DNA from: Saccharibacillus sp. JS10
Lineage (GTDB): Bacteria; Bacillota; Bacilli; Paenibacillales; Paenibacillaceae
Direction of reading: 5' to 3'
Assembly (NCBI RefSeq): GCF_024436065.1
Contig: NZ_JANFNS010000001.1
Coordinates: 806,001-870,000, forward strand
DNA: 64,000 nucleotides
The notes beneath the pieces are model-generated. The model was not told the DNA's origin, made no database searches, and saw only the letters and a list, made by a program, of their open reading frames with translations. This document shows positions 1-9,359 of the stretch, piece by piece (the stretch's first letter is position 1; every line of letters begins with the position of its first letter). The position numbers were made by a program, and so were the translations under genes.

Positions 1-770
1 TACGGACGCAATTCTTCCATTAAATCCAAAGCAAGACTTGCCCGTCCTGGGCGATCACGATGTAAAAATCCGACAGCCGGATCAAGTCCAACCGTCTCTA
101 GAGCAGATTGTACGTCTATTCGCAGCATCGTATACAAAAAAGATAACATTGCATTAAGCGGATCAAGCGGTGGACGACGATTACGTGTTTTCATATAAAA
201 AAGTTCCCGATCGCCTAAAATCAACTCGTTAAAAGCTCCAAAATAAATACGGGCTGCTTCCCCTTCCACACCGCGAATCGTATCGCCGCTCGGCATTTTG
301 GTTACAGATAACGCTAATCGTTTGAGTGCTTGCGCAGATTCCGTCACTTTACCCACATTAATCTCTGCTCCATGATCTCGAATCGCACGCCTTAGCACAT
401 TCCGCGAATTAATGATCTTAGCTTGAATGAATCGACCGGATAGATTTACGCCTTCCGCTCCATCTGCAATTCGATATTGTTTGCGCCGCAGCAGTACATT
501 TCCATTTACCTTGCCTTGAATCCGAGCTTGGAAACCTCCATATTCATTTAAAAAAGTCAGCCCGACTCCGCGCTCCGTACATAATTGGAACAGAGCCGGG
601 CTTCCGCCTGTATAACCAAATGTCACGATCTGCTCCAAGTTATGCACAGGAATCCGAAACTTTTCGCGTTGTTCTTTTTCACCCATTAGCACCAGTACAT
701 TTTCGCCATCGCGAGCGAGATAACTATCTGCCGCTGTGACATATAACGTATTTAGCAGCTTTCGCATCAT
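1..770 (-). CDS. cas1: CRISPR-associated endonuclease Cas1 (type I-C), C-terminus cut by window edge
   Basis: Cas1 is the metal-dependent integrase that, with Cas2, inserts new spacers at the leader end of the array. About 256 N-terminal residues of a usual ~340 are visible; the gene runs off the left edge. Translation from 770 begins MMRKLLNTLYVTAADSYLA, typical of the Cas1 beta-sandwich domain. The catalytic glutamate lies in GVEGEAARIYFGAF and the conserved histidine/aspartate region in GFLHRDRPGRASLALDLMEE. Two adjacent ATG codons (770 and 767) are possible starts; an AAAGGCGG ribosome site precedes them. It follows cas4 by 13 bases in one operon. cas2 is expected next, outside the window. 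The family call is certain; the subtype is taken from the neighbours. Confidence 0.95.
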   Translation of the reverse strand, partial: MMRKLLNTLYVTAADSYLARDGENVLVLMGEKEQREKFRIPVHNLEQIVTFGYTGGSPALFQLCTERGVGLTFLNEYGGFQARIQGKVNGNVLLRRKQYRIADGAEGVNLSGRFIQAKIINSRNVLRRAIRDHGAEINVGKVTESAQALKRLALSVTKMPSGDTIRGVEGEAARIYFGAFNELILGDRELFYMKTRNRRPPLDPLNAMLSFLYTMLRIDVQSALETVGLDPAVGFLHRDRPGRASLALDLMEELRP

Positions 771-783
771 TATCCGCCTTTCT

Positions 784-1479
784 TCAATCATCTGTTTCCC
801 ATTCCATATACGTATTGAAGTAATGATCCACACTGCTCGTTTTCATACGCGGTAAACAAATATCGATTAAAGAGCAGGACTTACATCCAGATCGATAACG
901 TGCTGCTGGTGTTTCTCCGCGTTCAAACCACTCTCTCATGCCGCTTAGATAAGCTAAGACGCGTGAACGTAAGCTTTCGGTAAATAGCACTTCGACGCGG
1001 CGTTCCTTTTCCCCGTAAAATAAAGCTCCTTCGGCAATCGTTACATCCAGCATTTCTTCGAGACAGATCGCTTGGGCACAAAGTTGGACTTCATCCCAAT
1101 CGTCAGGCTTTGGTTTGCCACGCTTGTACTCGACCGGAAAAGGAACCCACATTCCACGTCTACCGGCTAGTCTTGTACAATAACCGTGCGGTGTTGACTC
1201 ATCTGCTGCGTGAAATTCAACGACATCCGATTTTCCGCTCAGTCCTAACCGTCTAGATACCAGAGGCATAGCGCGGGAAATGAGGAGCGAACCCCTCTTT
1301 TCGGTCAACCCCGGATTGTCCGCACGTTTATGCAACAGTTGACCTTCGTAGGTTTTGATATTTTCTTCCCATTGTTGTTCGATATGAATTAATGCCCATT
1401 GACGCGAACAAAACGAGTAATGCTGTAACCCCGATAACATCAGCAGTTCATCGTCTTCGTACAGTCGGCTCTCGTTCAT
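784..1479 (-). CDS. cas4: CRISPR-associated exonuclease Cas4
   Basis: A 231-residue Cas4-type RecB-family nuclease. In type I-C systems Cas4 works with Cas1-Cas2 to select and trim prespacers with the correct PAM before integration. The four iron-sulfur cysteines are visible: C24 (SFCSRQWAL) and C199, C202, C208 (CKSCSLIDIC). Nuclease-core residues are seen as the aspartate in GKSDVVEF and the acidic/lysine pair in PVEYKRGK. The start codon overlaps the cas7 stop by four bases (ATGA), indicating translational coupling. The length is normal for a stand-alone Cas4; it is not fused to Cas1 here. It sits between cas7 and cas1 as expected for I-C. Confidence 0.94.
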   Translation of the reverse strand: MNESRLYEDDELLMLSGLQHYSFCSRQWALIHIEQQWEENIKTYEGQLLHKRADNPGLTEKRGSLLISRAMPLVSRRLGLSGKSDVVEFHAADESTPHGYCTRLAGRRGMWVPFPVEYKRGKPKPDDWDEVQLCAQAICLEEMLDVTIAEGALFYGEKERRVEVLFTESLRSRVLAYLSGMREWFERGETPAARYRSGCKSCSLIDICLPRMKTSSVDHYFNTYMEWETDD

Positions 1480-2393
1480 CGTTCAATCATCGTCACACCT
1501 TCTGGAAGATCGCGGTCGTCTAATGAAATTTCGTAGTCGTGATAAGAACGTGCAGGCGTGTCCACGATTTTCTTCGTTTCGATTCGTTCAAACAATCGAT
1601 GTGCGGGTGCATTGCCAAGTTTCGATGCGTGTTCGAACACGATCAATTTACGCAACGCCATTTGTCCACGAGAAGCGGAACGGTCATGTTCGAACATATT
1701 CACTAGCGATTCCCAAAGCAGTTCAAGATCTTCGGGTCCAAAATGTGTTTTTTCCGCCAGATGACCCGATACATAACCATCCATGCGGTAAAGCGCGTAA
1801 GGCACGATATGTTTGCGACCCATTTCCCGATCTTTTTCTGCACCTTCTTGCGTTACCGCTTGACGGGTAATCGTCGTTTCTTGTGAAAAGATTGGATCGA
1901 TACTACGTGCAAAAGTGAATTGGATCGGTCCGCGAACTTGTCCGCAATTGACTTTGGTCGTCATTACGGCTCCGAATGCACGAACGTCATAGAAGTTATC
2001 ACACATCCAGTGAGTCAGTTGCGTGGCTTCGGCGCGGTCTTTAGGCTTTAATTCTTTGAGTTTGGACACATCTTCTTCACGGATACTACGGTAAGCTTTG
2101 CGGTGTTGCTCGTTCAGTACCGCACCTTCAGTTACATAAATCCGATGTCCCTCGCCTTGTTCGCGTGTAATTTCAACATAGTTACGCACCTTTCGCTTGA
2201 GGCAGACATCCGTTACAATTCCGTGCCCGGTCTCTGGATCGATTCGCGGCATATTGCCCATATCAGGATCTCCATTAGGATTGCCATTTTGTACATCGAA
2301 AAAGATCGTAAATTCGTGTCGATTGATAGTAGGCACTTTGCTTTCTGTGGCTTGTTGTTCGACATTCATTTCTTTGGTTTGAATGGTTGTCAT
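1476..2393 (-). CDS. cas7c: Type I-C Cascade backbone protein Cas7 (Csd2)
   Basis: A 305-residue Cas7/Csd2 protein, the RAMP subunit that polymerises along the crRNA spacer and forms the Cascade backbone. The N-terminal HEFTIFFDVQNGNPNGDPD and the following DMGNMPRIDPETGHGIVTD stretch are hallmark Csd2 sequences; GQVRGPIQFTFARSIDPI and ITRQAVTQEGAEKDREMGRK are also typical. The first residues (about 1-23) form a polar extension ahead of the RRM-like fold. Its ATG overlaps the end of cas8c by four bases and its stop overlaps cas4, so the operon is tightly coupled. Length matches the family. Confidence 0.96.
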   Translation of the reverse strand: MTTIQTKEMNVEQQATESKVPTINRHEFTIFFDVQNGNPNGDPDMGNMPRIDPETGHGIVTDVCLKRKVRNYVEITREQGEGHRIYVTEGAVLNEQHRKAYRSIREEDVSKLKELKPKDRAEATQLTHWMCDNFYDVRAFGAVMTTKVNCGQVRGPIQFTFARSIDPIFSQETTITRQAVTQEGAEKDREMGRKHIVPYALYRMDGYVSGHLAEKTHFGPEDLELLWESLVNMFEHDRSASRGQMALRKLIVFEHASKLGNAPAHRLFERIETKKIVDTPARSYHDYEISLDDRDLPEGVTMIER

Positions 2394-2794
2394 TGTGGAA
2401 CCTCCGTTTCAGTAGTCACTTCTGATAAGTTTTCCGTAGCTGTTTGTTCTTTTGCGGGAGCACGGTAAGCAGTCTGATGATAGTACCCAAGCATGAATAA
2501 TCCTTGTTGCTTCAAATCAAGATGATTCGGGAAAGCCTCTACGCCTTTTAAAATGCTGGTAATTTCGCTATCTCGGAATCTGCCATATTCAGCTTTTGCC
2601 ATATGATGCTGTGCCAGACGAAGCAAGATCGGAAATACAGCAGCCGGCGTAGCCGAAGCGGAACCGAAATAGCGATCTTTGATCGTGGTATTCAGACGAC
2701 CTGGACCGCCTGCCGCATCGGTCTGAGCACGTTCCAATACAGAGAATAGACGTCCAAGCCGGTACGCAACGGATTGTGCTTCTTCATTTAACAT
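2390..2794 (-). CDS. cas11c: Predicted internal product of cas8c: small subunit Cas11c
   Basis: In type I-C systems the small subunit Cas11c is known to be made by internal translation initiation within cas8c. Here an in-frame ATG (codon 521 of cas8c, 2794-2792) is preceded by AAGGAGG at 2806-2812, a near-perfect ribosome site with 11 bases between it and the ATG. The product would be 134 residues starting MLNEEAQSVAYRLGRLFSVL, a helical protein of the expected size. The site is seen in the sequence; that it is used is inferred from the family. Spacing is a little long, which is the main doubt. Confidence 0.68.
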   Translation of the reverse strand: MLNEEAQSVAYRLGRLFSVLERAQTDAAGGPGRLNTTIKDRYFGSASATPAAVFPILLRLAQHHMAKAEYGRFRDSEITSILKGVEAFPNHLDLKQQGLFMLGYYHQTAYRAPAKEQTATENLSEVTTETEVPQ

Positions 2795-4354
2795 AGGCGT
2801 TAAAGCCTCCTTCATTTCTTGTTGGTGATGAATACGCGCATAACGAGTCAAATAGGCTTTGATGACAGAAGCTCGAATCCACGCGTTACGTGCATGTTCT
2901 CCGTAAGGAGACATTTGTCCGTCGACTCTGGCACGGCTCACGATTGCAGAGAATACGGAATACGGAAGCGTGCCGCCGCTTAGCATCGCGCGAAACCATT
3001 CACTTTCCATCGAGCCGGAAATATTTTTGCGCATTTTAGAGATTTCGCCAGTTTGCCGTACTGTTTGTAACATAATTTGAAATAGCGTTGGCAGATCGGA
3101 TTTACGATTTCCCGGTGGCTGCATTTCCATATCGGACGCGTATTGACTGAGTTTACGGAATAATTCTTCGAATGAACTTTGCCAGAAAAACCGTACAGCC
3201 AGACGAGCATTATTGCCCGACATCCCAAGCACGTAAAAAGAAGCGTCTTTACTTGGCAACATGTTCGCTTCGACGGTTTCTGCATTTTTGACGCGCTCTA
3301 GCAAATCTTCCACATGCCGCGTTAATTGGGTATCTTCTTGGCGAGGTGCAGTCTTTGAAGCTTTGACAGATTCTTTTTCGGAGGATTCTGCTTTTGCTTC
3401 GTCCGAGTCTGTGGCACCAAATATTCCGTCAAAGAATCCACTGAATAATCCTTCTTGCGTTGTCCAGTCTTCTTGAGGTTCATTCGGTAAACGCTCTGCC
3501 CAGAACACGACCGTCATATCCCCCATTCGGCGCAATCGGTTATGTTCGGATAAAATGAGGTGGTTCAGTGCTTTGGCATAGCCGATTGAAGCTGCTTCGC
3601 TGAACGGTGCATTGTAGCTTTTTTCTTTTCCATACGACTCAGAAGCTTTGAAATTAAAAGAGACTAAGCTTGCGCCTGCTTGCTGTGCATTAAGTACGCC
3701 TTTGATATTGACTTTATGCACTTGAGCAAGAGGTTGATTTTCTAGCCCCGTCACCAAACAAGTTCCAAGCTTTGCATCGCTATCGACTTGTGCTTCCATA
3801 ACGGCACGGTCCCATTCCTTCAATACTTCCGAAGTGTCGTGAATATAAAGTCGTTTTCCGCTTAACTGAAAAATCAGATTGTTATCCGTTGTACTTACAA
3901 CTTTAAGAAGATCGTGATACAAAGGAAAATCACTTCGAATCACTTGCTCCGGGTTCCAATGTTCATAAAACGAGATCACAGACTTCGCTTCATCTGAATG
4001 AGAGGTCTGCAACAATCGTTTATGAAGTTCGGCGCTACTCGTAAATTTGGGCAAAGAAGTTTGAATGCCGCCCGCTTTATCTGTAACGATTCCTAAAATA
4101 TATTCGGCTTTATCGGATAGAAAAAAAGGCTTGATTCCGCTTGTTCGTACTGGATGCTCCGGCACCATCTTTCGAACGGGAACCTGCTTCTTTCCACTCG
4201 CTACACGAATATCCATAATACTTAGCAATTCGCCGTTGCGATCAATTTCAAGCACGAACGATACTTTGTCGGAACTGTATCCGGGCTTTGACATCCCTGA
4301 ATCTGGATCTTGCAGTAACTGTTCATATCGTTCGTATAGCGACTGTACAATCAT
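2390..4354 (-). CDS. cas8c: Type I-C Cascade large subunit Cas8c (Csd1)
   Basis: A 654-residue Csd1-family protein, the large subunit of type I-C Cascade; it recognises the PAM and helps recruit Cas3. It begins MIVQSLYERYEQLLQDPDSG, the standard Csd1 start, with GYSSDKVSFVLEIDRNGEL and NIKGVLNAQQAGASLVSFN as further family signatures. Residues about 315-345 form a charged low-complexity linker. The C-terminal ~134 residues are helical and correspond to the small-subunit-like domain (see the separate Cas11c entry). The ATG overlaps the cas5 stop by four bases and is preceded by AAAGGAGG. Length is slightly above the usual ~580-620. Confidence 0.94.
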   Translation of the reverse strand: MIVQSLYERYEQLLQDPDSGMSKPGYSSDKVSFVLEIDRNGELLSIMDIRVASGKKQVPVRKMVPEHPVRTSGIKPFFLSDKAEYILGIVTDKAGGIQTSLPKFTSSAELHKRLLQTSHSDEAKSVISFYEHWNPEQVIRSDFPLYHDLLKVVSTTDNNLIFQLSGKRLYIHDTSEVLKEWDRAVMEAQVDSDAKLGTCLVTGLENQPLAQVHKVNIKGVLNAQQAGASLVSFNFKASESYGKEKSYNAPFSEAASIGYAKALNHLILSEHNRLRRMGDMTVVFWAERLPNEPQEDWTTQEGLFSGFFDGIFGATDSDEAKAESSEKESVKASKTAPRQEDTQLTRHVEDLLERVKNAETVEANMLPSKDASFYVLGMSGNNARLAVRFFWQSSFEELFRKLSQYASDMEMQPPGNRKSDLPTLFQIMLQTVRQTGEISKMRKNISGSMESEWFRAMLSGGTLPYSVFSAIVSRARVDGQMSPYGEHARNAWIRASVIKAYLTRYARIHHQQEMKEALTPMLNEEAQSVAYRLGRLFSVLERAQTDAAGGPGRLNTTIKDRYFGSASATPAAVFPILLRLAQHHMAKAEYGRFRDSEITSILKGVEAFPNHLDLKQQGLFMLGYYHQTAYRAPAKEQTATENLSEVTTETEVPQ

Positions 4355-5022
4355 GTGTGTACCTCCTTTTGAAGCAGGTTCGGCACATCGATCACGCCTT
4401 CACGCATGACCGCACGGAAAAACTTCGGCGAAATTTCTTCTCCATATTCCATATCCCATAACATCCATTGCAAGTCACGCTCCGTGACATGACGATACGA
4501 CGATTCAGGTAGCGGGGCATCCGGCTCTAACCATTCAAAGTTCACCGGAAATTCTCGACATCCAAAATAAGGCTGGTGATAAAACTGACCTCCTCTTGCA
4601 CGTCTAGAAAAAATACTATAATGCTTCTCAGGATTATCCGTTTCTCCTGCGCTAGACGTCATTTCGAAATGGGCTTCGATCACATAAGCAACATCTCGAA
4701 GCATGACAGTCATTCGCTGTTGGCGCTCTTCTGATGAAGCTAGATTAAGTACAGCATCTTTACCGTTCATCACGGATTTAATGTTCGAAGCGGAAATCTT
4801 GGACTCCACTTCATTACGCCGCACGGAGTCGAATGAAATTTCATTCAGCACATGAATCCGATCGACGACCCAACGAATCGCCGGTTTCCAGTGAATCGCT
4901 TCGAGAATTCCGCGCGCCGCCGAAGGGGTCATAACGTCGTAACTGACTCGTTCAGCTTTCATTTCTGGCCTTGTAAAGCACGCCCGATCTCCCCATACAT
5001 GAAGTCTAATACCGTAAGCCAT
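4351..5022 (-). CDS. cas5c: Type I-C pre-crRNA endonuclease and Cascade subunit Cas5c (Cas5d)
   Basis: A 223-residue Cas5d-type RAMP protein. In type I-C, which lacks Cas6, Cas5 cuts the pre-crRNA at the base of the repeat hairpin and stays bound to the 5' handle. The sequence begins MAYGIRLHVWGDRACFTRPEMKAERVSYDVMTPSAARGILEAI, the diagnostic Cas5 N-terminus; the YFGCREFPVNFEWL segment is also typical. Start at 5022 follows GGAAGGAG. It lies 31 bases after cas3 and overlaps cas8c by four bases. Its substrate would be the repeats at 7895-8188 and 22380-22874, both predicted to fold into a 7-bp hairpin. Confidence 0.95.
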   Translation of the reverse strand: MAYGIRLHVWGDRACFTRPEMKAERVSYDVMTPSAARGILEAIHWKPAIRWVVDRIHVLNEISFDSVRRNEVESKISASNIKSVMNGKDAVLNLASSEERQQRMTVMLRDVAYVIEAHFEMTSSAGETDNPEKHYSIFSRRARGGQFYHQPYFGCREFPVNFEWLEPDAPLPESSYRHVTERDLQWMLWDMEYGEEISPKFFRAVMREGVIDVPNLLQKEVHT

Positions 5023-5053
5023 AAAGTTACTCCTTCCTGACGTTTCAAAAAAG

Positions 5054-7405
5054 CTAGATTAGCAAAAGCTCTTTACCCGCACTATCTTGCGAATATGGTT
5101 TTACACCTGTTTTAAGATCGTACCAAGCATAAGGTCTAGCTAAGGCAAATACCCCTTCACGAATCTGATTTAACTCTCCATTTCGTTGGTATTCATTAAA
5201 TTCATGCGGATATAACTGAACGGTATACGGTTGAAGCGCACGCATGATCGTTCGCGTCGATAACACTTCTGTTTTTAATTTATCCAGCAATTGAGCAGCA
5301 TGTCCTCGATAATAAGGAGCATCAGGATCTTCGCCTTTTTCCAAAGCTTCTCTACCTTCTTCTTCATCTACATAAGGAATCAATACCGTCTGCATCTGTG
5401 AATCGATCAATTGAAATTCTTTCGCAACGGTTTTGAAAGGAAACTGCATCTCTTTTGCATTTTCTTCTATCATTTTTAAAATACCTTTGGTGTCGGTCGG
5501 ATCATGATTCTCATGTTGACTGTAGAAGAAAAGGTCTTCGAAATATTCATGCACCGCTTCGATAGATAACGGGCTTTGACCCCTCTCTTCGAATTTGACT
5601 AGCAGCTTGCGAGCGACCGAACCCGAAAGACTCATCCAACCGTCCGGCAAGCCTTTTTCTGTCTCAAATACGGTAACGACGCCAAGAATCGCTTCGCCAT
5701 CTCGCATCAATCGACCGTTTCGATTACAACGTCCTGCGGCTTGGGCAATTGAGTCTATTCCTGCAAGCTCGCGGTATACGGTCGGAAAATCGATATCTAC
5801 GCCGGCTTCGATTAGTTGCGTACTTACCAACACACAAGGCAACCCTTCTTCCAGACGACTTTTAACGATTTTCAAAATATCTTTGCGATGCTTCGGACAC
5901 ATCCTTGCGCTCAAATGATACAATTGATTTTCGTCGTAGCGTTCGGCAAGCGTCTCATACAGCAATCTCGCATTCCCTCGCGTATTCACAATACACAACG
6001 CTTGACTCCCGCTATCTTCGATCTGATCCGTTAACGATTCCCAATCTAAAATTCCCGCAAACCGAACGTTTACACGCTCAAACTGATCGTATCTATACTG
6101 CGGATTTTGTACGGTTTCTTGAATTGTAGAATGTAGTAGCAATTTAGATATAGGTGGCTGAGTCGCTGTACAAAACACGACGGAACATCCGTAATTGCGA
6201 ACTAACTCCTCCAGCGCGTATAGACAAGGTCGAAAAAATCCGCCATTCATCATCTGAGCTTCATCCAAGACAATGACACTACCCGCGATATTATGTAACT
6301 TACGAGCAGGCGAGCGTCTAGCTGCAAATAACGATTCGAAAAATTGAACATTCGTTGTGACCACTATAGGCAATTCCCAATTCTCTTCAGCGAGCTTTTG
6401 GCGTTCTGTTGTTTCGTAAGCTTCGGATTTGGATTCATGTGTTTGATGTTGAAAATTCGAATGATGTTCCAACACATGCTTGTCTCCGAGAATATTTCGG
6501 AACTCTTGTGCATTTTGTTCAATGATGGAGGTATACGGAATCACATAAATGATGCGCCTCATCTGATGGGTTACAACATGTTCTAAGGCAAAGCCTAGTG
6601 AAACCTGAGTTTTTCCGCTTCCTGTCGGTAACGTCAGACTAAACATTCCTCTTGGGTCGCCAGCACGGAGCATCACTTCATCGAAAATTTCAGTACGCCA
6701 ACGATCAATATTTCCGCGCGGAGTATGAAAATTTTGCGTACGGTAGAGATAAAAACGATCTTGGAGCTTTTTAAAAAGTTCTTCGTTTCGTTTATGATGA
6801 ATTTCTTCGCGCTTGCGTAAAAGGTGTTGATCGGGATTGTCAAAACTTTCGGTATTGAGCGAATCGGCATCGACTAGACAGGAAAATAACATGCGGATAA
6901 AAAAGGAAAATTGAAGTCCATGTGTATCTGAAGTGGGTCCAGATTTTAAAGGAAAAGAGGTAGGAACCGCCGGTATTTGAATCTCGTTGTAAGCGGCTTG
7001 ATAATTTTCGATATGATCGGTATTCGATAATCTTCTGCGTAACGTTGCATTGCCGTCGGCTTCTGACGTTCCATAGTCAGGCAGACCTGCATGATGACCG
7101 GCAATGATGTAGGCGAGAATTAAAGCAGCTACTTTCTCCGAACGGTTACTTGACCATCGTTCGACCAAAGCTAGCGCTCCAGCCGTCGCATGATCCACAG
7201 GTTTCGAAGAACCATCAAGACGATTTTGAAAAGCAATTGAATATTTGCCTAGATCATGCAACCGCCCTGCAATCTGCGCCCACTGCTGTGCATCAAAAGC
7301 ACTTGCTAATTCTCCAGACAATCGCTCAACTTCAGTCAAATGCGTGTGAAGCAATTGCCATGTTGACTTATCGCTCGAATCGGTCGAGTGAGCGAAATAA
7401 CGCAA
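5054..7405 (-). CDS. cas3: CRISPR-associated helicase-nuclease Cas3 (HD + helicase)
   Basis: A single-chain Cas3: N-terminal HD nuclease and C-terminal superfamily-2 helicase, which degrades target DNA once Cascade has bound. HD-domain residues include the histidine pair in LLHTHL and the HD dyad in GRLHDLGKYS (about residues 50-54); AYIIAGHHAGLPDYG is a further metal-site segment. Helicase motifs follow: Walker A LPTGSGKTQ, DEAQ box VLDEAQMM, motif III FCTATQPP and motif VI AQAAGRCNRNG. A GTG at 7414 is possible but lies inside the GGAGG (7414-7418); the TTG at 7405 has the ideal 8-base spacing and is preferred. First gene of the cas operon, divergent from array 1. Confidence 0.95.
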   Translation of the reverse strand: MRYFAHSTDSSDKSTWQLLHTHLTEVERLSGELASAFDAQQWAQIAGRLHDLGKYSIAFQNRLDGSSKPVDHATAGALALVERWSSNRSEKVAALILAYIIAGHHAGLPDYGTSEADGNATLRRRLSNTDHIENYQAAYNEIQIPAVPTSFPLKSGPTSDTHGLQFSFFIRMLFSCLVDADSLNTESFDNPDQHLLRKREEIHHKRNEELFKKLQDRFYLYRTQNFHTPRGNIDRWRTEIFDEVMLRAGDPRGMFSLTLPTGSGKTQVSLGFALEHVVTHQMRRIIYVIPYTSIIEQNAQEFRNILGDKHVLEHHSNFQHQTHESKSEAYETTERQKLAEENWELPIVVTTNVQFFESLFAARRSPARKLHNIAGSVIVLDEAQMMNGGFFRPCLYALEELVRNYGCSVVFCTATQPPISKLLLHSTIQETVQNPQYRYDQFERVNVRFAGILDWESLTDQIEDSGSQALCIVNTRGNARLLYETLAERYDENQLYHLSARMCPKHRKDILKIVKSRLEEGLPCVLVSTQLIEAGVDIDFPTVYRELAGIDSIAQAAGRCNRNGRLMRDGEAILGVVTVFETEKGLPDGWMSLSGSVARKLLVKFEERGQSPLSIEAVHEYFEDLFFYSQHENHDPTDTKGILKMIEENAKEMQFPFKTVAKEFQLIDSQMQTVLIPYVDEEEGREALEKGEDPDAPYYRGHAAQLLDKLKTEVLSTRTIMRALQPYTVQLYPHEFNEYQRNGELNQIREGVFALARPYAWYDLKTGVKPYSQDSAGKELLLI

Positions 7406-7722
7406 TATCTTCACCTCCGGCAGAATTAGAAATAGCAGAACATTTAGTTGCTTAATTGCCTAGATATACTAGTTCGTTTTTTAGGATATAATTTCCTTCT
7501 TGTACAAAAAGTTTTTTTGAGAGAATGAGTTTACATTTTTACGAATGAAAATTAGAATACAGATTAGAAATCTATTTTCTAGTTTACCGTTTGACTGGCT
7601 GATTGATTTCTACAAGACACTCTTTCCTGGCTACCATCTTGCTGGGCTGGATTGTCTTTTTTATTGCTCACTTGTATGCTATACCATTTCTTCATACCTA
7701 ATACTATTAATTCTTGTATGTA
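7406..7722. other. Intergenic region between cas3 and the array 1 leader
   Basis: About 310 bases of AT-rich sequence separate the divergent cas operon and the CRISPR leader. The minus-strand promoter of the cas operon must lie here; TATATC-like -10 candidates occur near 7470 and 7487 (read on the minus strand) but neither has a convincing -35 at proper spacing. A perfect GGAGG at 7414-7418 serves cas3. No credible gene is seen. Confidence 0.5.
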
Positions 7723-7894
7723 AAAAGTGCGAACCTCAAGTGAACATGAAATCCCTGGGAGGTTCGCACCCCGCACTACATAAGGGATTGCGCATTTTTT
7801 GTTGTGTTTTTGTCCACTTTTCGATAGTCTGAATTTGAGGTTCGCACTTTTGGGCTCTTAAAGCCTTGCCTAGCAAGGGCTGAAAGTGGGTGCA
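7723..7894 (+). promoter_or_regulatory. CRISPR leader of array 1
   Basis: A 172-base region directly upstream of the first repeat aligns without gaps to the region upstream of array 2 (22208-22379), with about 15 differences. Both contain a 17-base inverted repeat, AAAAGTGCGAACCTCAA at 7723-7739 and TTGAGGTTCGCACTTTT at 7835-7851, plus a third copy of GAGGTTCGCAC at 7759-7769. Such conservation only upstream of repeats identifies the leader, which should carry the array promoter and the Cas1-Cas2 docking signal. The role of the repeated element is inferred. Confidence 0.88.
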
Positions 7895-8324
<430 letters not shown>

Positions 8325-8356
8325 AAGCATCAACCGACTCCCATCGGTTGATGCTT
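8325..8356. terminator. Bidirectional intrinsic terminator
   Basis: A perfect 13-bp stem AAGCATCAACCGA / TCGGTTGATGCTT with a 6-base loop. On the minus strand it is followed by TTTT and lies just past the stop of the gene at 8373-9263, for which it is the terminator. It may also stop array 1 transcripts. Confidence 0.85.
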
Positions 8357-8372
8357 CTCCACATCCCAAACC

Positions 8373-9263
8373 CTAACCTTCCTCCACCTTCACCGTAACC
8401 CCTTCAAGCGCCACGCCAGCCGACTTCAAGAGCTTCAACTCCCGCTCCGCGCCAAGCTGCATCGTCTCGCCGCCCGCGACTTTCATGTTCCGCGATACCA
8501 TGCGATGCACGACCGCGAACATCACTTCCAACACCTCTTGATCCGAACGCTGCGAATTAAGCAACTCCAGTTCATCCAAGCCAAAGTCGACCATCCCGTG
8601 CGTGTACGCCGCTCCACTGCTTGCTGATCGATATAGTCCCACGAATACCCACAAATTCACAGGCACCTCTTGTTGCTCTTGCAGCAATTCGGCACTTGCC
8701 AAATAATCCGCTCGGCTTATAAGTAGCGGCGCCGAGTACACGGCAAGCGTATTCAATTCTCCATCCAGCAATGCGGCGATCGTCTGTGTCAGGAACCGGT
8801 GTCCGCTCAGACCATTCGGCGCATTTCTCAATGTGACGACCATTTGCGCGGCATAGCCGCTGATTTCTTGCTCGGCTGTTGGCCATAGGCGATTGTATCG
8901 GCTATTTTCTTCCGCTTCCTGATTCGGCAGCGGCGACGGAACATATTCTGCTGTCGCTGTCATTCCGCGATAATGCACGATCACTTGCCCATTCGCTACG
9001 CCGCCTTCGGCATCTACACCTTGAAGACGAAGCTTCGGAAGCACCGAATCCAATTGCGGCTCTTGCGCATTTTTCAGCAAAATATAACGAGTTAACGTGA
9101 CCGTATCCGCTCGGTGTTCAGGAATAACGCGCCATTCTTGATCTCGCCCGCTCGACGGTGAAGCGATTCGCTCCCCGGCATCTTGCGAAGTCGAAGTTCC
9201 AGATACCGTTGTTTCCTCATCTTCTTCCGTAAACTTTTTAAACCATTTTGTAAAAAAACTCAT
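8373..9263 (-). CDS. DUF4261-like protein of unknown function
   Basis: A 296-residue soluble protein with no signal peptide. After a short basic/acidic N-terminus (MSFFTKWFKKFTEEDEE) comes a linker to about residue 50, then a mixed alpha/beta region ending in a DUF4261-like part (AAYTHGMVDFGLDELELL). I recognise the resemblance to DUF4261 with moderate confidence; no catalytic motif can be pointed out. The ATG at 9263 is chosen over the upstream GTG-type start at 9308 because GGAGAGGAG sits at correct distance before it. It is last in a likely operon after the esterase and ATP-grasp genes, with a 96-base gap, and is followed by a strong terminator. Confidence 0.7.
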   Translation of the reverse strand: MSFFTKWFKKFTEEDEETTVSGTSTSQDAGERIASPSSGRDQEWRVIPEHRADTVTLTRYILLKNAQEPQLDSVLPKLRLQGVDAEGGVANGQVIVHYRGMTATAEYVPSPLPNQEAEENSRYNRLWPTAEQEISGYAAQMVVTLRNAPNGLSGHRFLTQTIAALLDGELNTLAVYSAPLLISRADYLASAELLQEQQEVPVNLWVFVGLYRSASSGAAYTHGMVDFGLDELELLNSQRSDQEVLEVMFAVVHRMVSRNMKVAGGETMQLGAERELKLLKSAGVALEGVTVKVEEG

Positions 9264-9359
9264 CGTTGTCAGACTCCTCTCCGTTTTTCGGCGGTTCGCG
9301 AATACCAAGACCCGCTCAGTATCCGCACCGTTACTCCGAAATTCGTCCGCTAGCTTCTT

